Positions 25,918-29,820 of a stretch of 29,820 bases of DNA are shown piece by piece (positions within the stretch are counted from its first letter, which is position 1; each line of letters begins with the position of its first letter). The DNA comes from JBKGYG01 sp046546235 (lineage in GTDB: Bacteria; Bacillota; Clostridia; Lachnospirales; DSM-24629). The translations under genes and the position numbers were made by a program. The notes beneath the pieces were generated by a model. That model saw only the letters and a list, made by a program, of their open reading frames with translations, was not told the origin of the DNA and ran no database searches. The stretch spans positions 1-29,820 of the forward strand of contig JBKGYG010000016.1 in assembly GCA_046546235.1 (NCBI GenBank), given 5' to 3'.

Positions 25918-27000
25918 TTATAACAAGGGTTCTAAGATATTAAAGAAACTTTTCATTTGTTCGGGAGTCCCAAAAGTAACACGAAGCCAACCTTCCATTC
26001 CCAAGAAACAACCTGGTCTTACAATAATTCCTTTAGCTTGAAGACTATTAAATATTTCCAGAGTATCTTTTTTTACATTAATCATAATAAAATTACCAAA
26101 TGTTGGAATATATTCCAAATCTAAGTTGTCGCATTTTTCATATGTCCATTCTTTTACTTGCTCATTTATTTTATATGATTTTTCAAGAAATTTTTTGTCA
26201 TTAAGACTTGCTACAGCTGCATCAATAGCTGGGGTTGTTACATTAAATGGTCCCCGAACTCTGTTTAATAATTCAATGATGGTAGGATTAGCAATGCCGT
26301 ATCCTATACGCAAAGAGGCTAATCCATATGCTTTTGAAAAAGTCTTTAAAATTATAATATTATCATGTTCTTTCAAAAGAGGAAGTGTGTTAGGATAACT
26401 ATCATCTTTAATATATTCAGAATAAGCTTCATCCATAACTACTAATATATTTTTTGGGACTTTTTTTAAAAAAGCTAATTGCTCATCAGCTGTTATGATA
26501 GTTCCTGTAGGGTTATTAGGATTTGAAATAAATATTACTTTTGTTTTATTCGTTATTGCATTTGTAATGCCATCCAAATCATAAGTGTGGTTTTTAAGAG
26601 GTATCTCAATTATTGTTCCCCCCATTGACTTAACTGATGCACCATATTGTGGAAAACTAGGAGAACATGTAATTGCTTCGTCACCTTCGCCAGTATATAC
26701 TTTTGCAATTAAAGCTATGATTTCATCTGAACCAGCACCAAAAATCAATTGATTATCTTCAATATTTAGCTTGTTAGATAATTTTTGTCTTAGTTTAGTA
26801 GCATTACCATCAGGATATATAGAGACTTTTTCGAGTGCCTTTATAATTGCTTCCTTAGCTGCATCTGAACAACCGAGAGGATTTTCATTTGAAGCTAATT
26901 TAATAACATAATCAAGACCATATTCTTTTTTTACATCGTCAATAGGTTTTCCTGGTTTATATGGTCTTAAGCTTTCAATAGGTTTTCTGTAATTTATCAT
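25918..27000 (-). CDS. hisC: Histidinol-phosphate/aromatic aminotransferase
   Basis: A 360-residue fold type I, PLP-dependent aminotransferase of the HisC group. Signs: NENPLG (39-43 region), the NPNNPTG motif (160-166), Asp190 in VVMDEAYSEY that pairs with the PLP ring nitrogen, and PLP-binding Lys223 in LKTFSKAYGLASLRIGYG. The classic reaction converts imidazole-acetol phosphate to histidinol phosphate. Several Firmicute HisC enzymes also aminate 4-hydroxyphenylpyruvate and phenylpyruvate. First position in an aroF-tyrA-aroA operon, with no other his gene nearby, suggests tyrosine/phenylalanine formation as its main job here (inference). AAAGGGGG (27010-27017, minus) precedes the ATG. Confidence 0.93.
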   Translation of the reverse strand: MINYRKPIESLRPYKPGKPIDDVKKEYGLDYVIKLASNENPLGCSDAAKEAIIKALEKVSIYPDGNATKLRQKLSNKLNIEDNQLIFGAGSDEIIALIAKVYTGEGDEAITCSPSFPQYGASVKSMGGTIIEIPLKNHTYDLDGITNAITNKTKVIFISNPNNPTGTIITADEQLAFLKKVPKNILVVMDEAYSEYIKDDSYPNTLPLLKEHDNIIILKTFSKAYGLASLRIGYGIANPTIIELLNRVRGPFNVTTPAIDAAVASLNDKKFLEKSYKINEQVKEWTYEKCDNLDLEYIPTFGNFIMINVKKDTLEIFNSLQAKGIIVRPGCFLGMEGWLRVTFGTPEQMKSFFNILEPLL

Positions 27001-27017
27001 TAGATAGTGCCCCCTTT

Positions 27018-27034
27018 ATTATAGATACTATAAT
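27018..27034 (-). promoter_or_regulatory. 17-base palindrome at the hisC transcription start
   Basis: ATTATAG-ATA-CTATAAT is a perfect 7-base inverted repeat just downstream of the predicted hisC start (about 27040), ahead of the ribosome binding site. It could be a repressor operator or a small hairpin at the 5' end of the operon mRNA. It contains only AT-rich words, so chance is not excluded. Confidence 0.45.
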
Positions 27035-27046
27035 TAGTTTGGTAAC

Positions 27047-27075
27047 ATTGTACACTTATAAAAAAATCATGTCAA
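27047..27075 (-). promoter_or_regulatory. Promoter of the hisC-aroF-tyrA-aroA operon
   Basis: Minus strand: perfect -35 TTGACA (27070-27075), 17-base spacer, -10 TACAAT (27047-27052). The short leader of about 40 bases leaves no room for a T-box or other long attenuator, so control would be at initiation or by feedback. Confidence 0.88.
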
Positions 27076-27137
27076 TACTATAAAGTGCTAAAGTATTTAA
27101 GTCATTAAATATTTTTTATTACTTTTTAACAAAAGTA

Positions 27138-27166
27138 TTGAAGGTTTGTTTGGTTTTTAGTAGAAT
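27138..27166 (+). promoter_or_regulatory. Promoter of the EF-G-like gene
   Basis: TTGAAG (27138-27143), 17-base spacer, TAGAAT (27161-27166). The predicted start is near 27173, about 85 bases before the ATG. Confidence 0.75.
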
Positions 27167-27174
27167 ATATATAT

Positions 27175-27194
27175 ATAAGCATGGCTTATGCCAT
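27175..27194 (+). promoter_or_regulatory. Two interlocked palindromes at the EF-G-like start
   Basis: ATAAGC-ATG-GCTTAT (27175-27189) and ATGGC-TTAT-GCCAT (27181-27194) overlap, so the same bases can form either of two exclusive small hairpins. They lie within the first 20 or so bases of the predicted transcript. This may be an operator or a 5' mRNA structure. Confidence 0.45.
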
Positions 27195-27258
27195 ATATTA
27201 ACATAATAATTCAAAATATTTCATTTTACCACAAAATTTAACCGATTGGGGGAATTTT

Positions 27259-29334
27259 ATGAATGTATATTCATCAGAACAAATTCGTAACATCGCATTA
27301 TTAGGTCATGGTGGCGCTGGTAAAACAACTTTAGTAGAAGCTATGACACATGTAGCTGGTATAACTAAACGTCAAGGCAAAATAGAAGAAGGTAATACAT
27401 TAAGTGATTTTGATAAGGAAGAAATCAAGCGAGGATTTTCAATTGGGACATCAATTATACCTTTAGAGTGGGAAGGGTGTAAGTTAAACATCTTAGATAC
27501 ACCAGGATATTTTGACTTTGCAGGAGAAGTAAAAGAAGCAGTACGTGTAGCAGATAGTTCAGTTATTGTTATATCTGGAAAAGCAGGTGTTGAAGTTGGA
27601 ACGGAAAAGGCTTGGGAATATGCCGAAGAAATGGATCTCCCGAAGATGATTTTTGTGACAGATATGGACGACGATCAAGCGAGTTTAGTTAAAGTTCTAG
27701 ATCAATTAAAAGAATTATATGGCAAAAAAATTGCACCATTTCAAGTACCTATAAAAGATGGTGAACATTTTGTTGGATTTGTTAATGTTGTTAAGATGAA
27801 AGGTAGAAAGTTTGTTAAAGATCATGTTGAAGAATGTTCTATTCCGGAAAGTATGAATGAAGAAATTGAACCAGTTAGAGAAATGATTCTTGAGGCAGTC
27901 GCAGAAAGCGATGAAGATCTTATGGAGAAATATTTTGAAGAAGAAGAATTTACACTTGAAGAGATTCAAACAGCTTTACACAATGGAGTTTTAGATGGTT
28001 CTATAGTTCCAGTTTTATGTGGTTCTGGCGTCAATAATACAGGTGTTCAAGTATTATTAAATTCACTAGCAAAATACATGCCTGCACCTAAGGAAGAACA
28101 TACTTCTGTAATTGGTAAAGATCCAGTGACGGATGAAGAGATTGATGTAATATGCGATAAGGATGAACCACTATCAGCATTTGTTTTTAAGACTATTATT
28201 GATCCTTATGTTGGAAAACTATCTCTGTTTAGAGTTTATTCAGGTATATTAAAAGCAGATTCTAATGTTTTAAATACTAATAAAGATTCTAAAGAAAGAA
28301 TTACTCACTTGTATTGTTTAAGAGGAAAAGAACAAGATGAGGTGAAAGAAATAAGAGCTGGTGATATTGGAGCAGTTGCAAAACTTGTAAATACTTCAAC
28401 TGGTGATACATTATGTGATGAAAAACGTCCAGTTTTACTTGAAGGTATTAAATATCCAGAATCATTAACTTCTATGGCAATAGTACCTAAAAGTAAGGGA
28501 GATGAAGATAAAATATCTTCTGGGTTACATCGTTTAATGGAAGAAGATCCAACATTAAAACATGTAATGGATACAGAAAATCATCAAGAATTGATATTTG
28601 GAACTGGAGACCAGCATTTAGATGTTATTGTAAGTAAATTGTCAAGTAAGTTTAATGTTGAGGTTGATCTTAAAAAACCAAAAGTAGCGTTTAGAGAAAC
28701 TATTCGTGGTAAAGTTAAAGTTCAAGGAAAACATAAAAAGCAATCTGGTGGTCATGGACAATATGGAGATGTTCATATGGAATTTGAACCATCTGGGGAC
28801 CTTGAAACTCCATTTGTATTTGAAGAAAAAATATTTGGTGGAGCAGTACCTAAGAATTATTTTCCTGCAGTAGAAAAAGGTTTGCAAGAATCTGTTAAAA
28901 AAGGTGTGTTAGCGGGATATCCAGTTGTTGGAATAAAAGCTACATTAGTCGATGGTAGTTACCATCCTGTTGATTCATCTGAGATGGCTTTTAAAATTGC
29001 TACAACAGTAGCATTTAAAAAGGGTGTATTAGAGGCAAAACCAGTTATTTTAGAGCCAGTTGCAACTGTAAAGGTATTAATACCTGATGATTATATGGGA
29101 GATATAATGGGAGATATGAATAAGCGTAGAGGGAAAGTTTTAGGAATGACTCCTATGAATGGGAAACAAGAGATTCAAGCAGAAGTGCCTATGTCAGAGA
29201 TGTTTGGATATTCAACTGACTTAAGGTCGATGACAGGTGGTCGTGGCATTTATACTATGCAGTTTGAAAGATATGAGCAGTCGCCTTCAGATGTTCAAGA
29301 AAAGATAATAGAAGAAAGTAAAAAAGAAGCATAA
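27259..29334 (+). CDS. EF-G-like translational GTPase (FusA2 type)
   Basis: This 691-residue protein has the full five-domain layout of elongation factor G. G1 is GHGGAGKT (16-23; canonical EF-G has GHIDAGKT), G3 is DTPGYFDF (80-87; usually DTPGHVDF), and G4 is TDMD (134-137; usually NKMD). Later domains show GTGDQHLDVIV, GHGQYGDVHMEFEP in domain IV, and a C-terminal domain ending with TGGRGIYTMQFERYEQ. These departures place it with the EF-G paralogues often annotated as EF-G-like or EF-G2, not the essential fusA of the str operon, which normally sits beside tuf and rpsL. Its ribosomal role is not known. GGGGGA (27249-27254 region) serves the ATG. It is a single gene ending in its own terminator. 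Confidence 0.9.
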   Translation: MNVYSSEQIRNIALLGHGGAGKTTLVEAMTHVAGITKRQGKIEEGNTLSDFDKEEIKRGFSIGTSIIPLEWEGCKLNILDTPGYFDFAGEVKEAVRVADSSVIVISGKAGVEVGTEKAWEYAEEMDLPKMIFVTDMDDDQASLVKVLDQLKELYGKKIAPFQVPIKDGEHFVGFVNVVKMKGRKFVKDHVEECSIPESMNEEIEPVREMILEAVAESDEDLMEKYFEEEEFTLEEIQTALHNGVLDGSIVPVLCGSGVNNTGVQVLLNSLAKYMPAPKEEHTSVIGKDPVTDEEIDVICDKDEPLSAFVFKTIIDPYVGKLSLFRVYSGILKADSNVLNTNKDSKERITHLYCLRGKEQDEVKEIRAGDIGAVAKLVNTSTGDTLCDEKRPVLLEGIKYPESLTSMAIVPKSKGDEDKISSGLHRLMEEDPTLKHVMDTENHQELIFGTGDQHLDVIVSKLSSKFNVEVDLKKPKVAFRETIRGKVKVQGKHKKQSGGHGQYGDVHMEFEPSGDLETPFVFEEKIFGGAVPKNYFPAVEKGLQESVKKGVLAGYPVVGIKATLVDGSYHPVDSSEMAFKIATTVAFKKGVLEAKPVILEPVATVKVLIPDDYMGDIMGDMNKRRGKVLGMTPMNGKQEIQAEVPMSEMFGYSTDLRSMTGGRGIYTMQFERYEQSPSDVQEKIIEESKKEA

Positions 29335-29336
29335 AT

Positions 29337-29365
29337 AAGAGGATATCCTTTTGGATATCCTCTTT
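29337..29365 (+). terminator. Terminator of the EF-G-like gene
   Basis: A perfect 12-base stem (29337-29348 with 29353-29364) with a TTTT loop starts 2 bases after the stop codon. The T tract is short (29363-29365, then AATT). Confidence 0.85.
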
Positions 29366-29412
29366 AATTGCAGGGAATAGTATAATGAATTTTAATTTTG
29401 TTTTCAAAAATC

Positions 29413-29442
29413 TTGACCATTTAACAACAAATGTGGTAGAAT
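29413..29442 (+). promoter_or_regulatory. Promoter of the second T-box leader
   Basis: TTGACC (29413-29418), 18-base spacer, TAGAAT (29437-29442) with an extended TG element (TGGTAGAAT). The predicted start is about 29450. Confidence 0.85.
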
Positions 29443-29449
29443 ACGGTTA

Positions 29450-29693
29450 GTTATAAGTAAAAGACCGTGAAGAGGAGTAGTAAACAGGTAGCATTTATAG
29501 AGAGCTGTTGGTTGGTGAAAAACAGTATGTCAACTGTTGAACTCGCCTTGGAGTCCCCTAATTGAAAAAAGTAGGTTAGGGCGTAAACTTTACGTTATAA
29601 GTGTATAAGAGTATTCTGTTATTAATTTCAGAATAAATTAGGGTGGTACCGCGGATCTTTTCGTCTCTATATTAGATGATGAAAAGTTTTTTT
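29450..29693 (+). promoter_or_regulatory. T-box leader, most likely leucine specificity
   Basis: The core AGGGTGGTACCGCG lies at 29640-29653. In Stem I, GAGG pairs with CCTT and AACAG with CTGTT. Between them the specifier loop shows AGTAGTA on one side and GAACTCG on the other. Reading the codon directly after GAA gives CTC (29542-29544, Leu); reading one base later gives TCG (Ser). The TGGT at 29644-29647 matches a tRNA with discriminator base A, as in tRNA-Leu; bacterial tRNA-Ser normally has G there, so leucine is favoured. It would control leuS or a leucine-pathway gene beyond the window. A terminator is at 29657-29693. Confidence 0.88.
29657..29693 (+). terminator. Attenuator hairpin of the second T-box
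   Basis: CTTTTC (29657-29662) pairs with GAAAAG (29681-29686), with weaker pairing inside, followed by a run of seven T (29687-29693). Confidence 0.85.
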
Positions 29694-29699
29694 ATTAAT

Positions 29700-29820
29700 A
29701 AGAAAGTGCTACTTTTCAGATAATTGGTACTTAGAACATGTACCAATTGTACAAATCTAATTAACTAAGAGTATTAGAACAGCTGGGACAAATCGCGTTG
29801 CGAACGTGGCAAAGCCACTT
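29700..29820. other. Gene-less segment after the T-box, with two hairpins
   Basis: After the attenuator I find no ribosome binding site followed by a usable start. There is a perfect 9-base stem (29722-29730 with 29740-29748) around a 9-base loop, then a G+C-richer run (29781-29820) with CGTT-GCG-AACG and GTGGC-AAA-GCCAC (29806-29818), which would be terminator-like if T follows past the edge. On the minus strand two frames are open to the edge and stop at 29757-29768, so the 3' end of a minus-strand gene cannot be excluded. A dispersed repeat is another reading. Confidence 0.4.

Noticed and set aside
27259..29334. The essential str-operon fusA or a tetracycline resistance protein
   Set aside because: There is no rpsL, rpsG or tuf alongside, and the G motifs differ from canonical EF-G. 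No evidence places it with ribosomal protection proteins.
29542..29545. Serine specifier TCG in the second T-box
   Set aside because: Possible by register, but the TGGT loop predicts discriminator A, unlike usual tRNA-Ser. CTC is also a typical C-ending specifier.
1..29820. Mobile elements, CRISPR arrays, tRNA or rRNA genes
   Set aside because: I saw no transposase or integrase motifs, no regularly spaced repeats and no cloverleaf or rRNA signatures. The only hints of repeats are the two G+C-richer intergenic patches.

Overview
The window is AT-rich throughout (clearly well under 40% G+C). It has AGGAGG-type ribosome binding sites, housekeeping promoters close to TTGACA-17/18-TATAAT, two tRNA-sensing T-box leaders and two SpoIID/LytB-domain wall proteins. 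Together these point to a low-GC Gram-positive anaerobe of the Clostridia. A Lachnospirales or Vallitalea-like lineage is my guess only. This is mostly core chromosome: I see no transposase, phage, CRISPR, rRNA or tRNA genes.

Layout. (1) 1-6187: gltB-gltD on the minus strand encode NADPH glutamate synthase, with a clear promoter in front of gltB and a terminator at the left edge for a plus-strand gene outside the window. (2) 6188-6580: a non-coding stretch with a G+C-richer island I cannot assign. (3) 6581-9034: a lipoprotein with an SLH-like part and a SpoIID/LytB domain. It converges on yihY (9047-9874, minus), and the two share one hairpin that contains both stop codons. (4) 10014-13797: promoter, phenylalanine T-box leader, pheS and pheT. 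(5) 13834-20543: a second SpoIID/LytB protein, two tandem membrane proteins each with two periplasmic-binding-protein-like sensor regions, a membrane segment and an HD-GYP domain, and an unrecognised 178-residue protein. (6) 20651-21676: queA, converging on (7) a minus-strand aromatic amino acid operon reading hisC, aroF, tyrA, aroA and an SGNH hydrolase (27000 down to 21704). (8) 27138-29365: a divergently transcribed EF-G-like GTPase. (9) 29413-29820: a promoter and a T-box leader most likely specific for leucine, then about 125 bases without a recognisable gene start up to the window edge.

How they work together. GltBD supplies glutamate. The aro operon starts the shikimate pathway (AroF), performs its sixth step (AroA) and finishes tyrosine (TyrA plus a HisC-type aminotransferase). 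PheST charges tRNA-Phe under T-box control. The most original region is 13834-20543. There an exported peptidoglycan-cleaving-type protein is followed closely by two extracytoplasmic sensors with cyclic-di-GMP phosphodiesterase-type domains. Their catalytic motifs have decayed at different positions. The first gene's ribosome binding site is buried in a hairpin that also looks like the pheST terminator. I propose, as inference, a wall-state or wall-fragment sensing module that sets cyclic-di-GMP.
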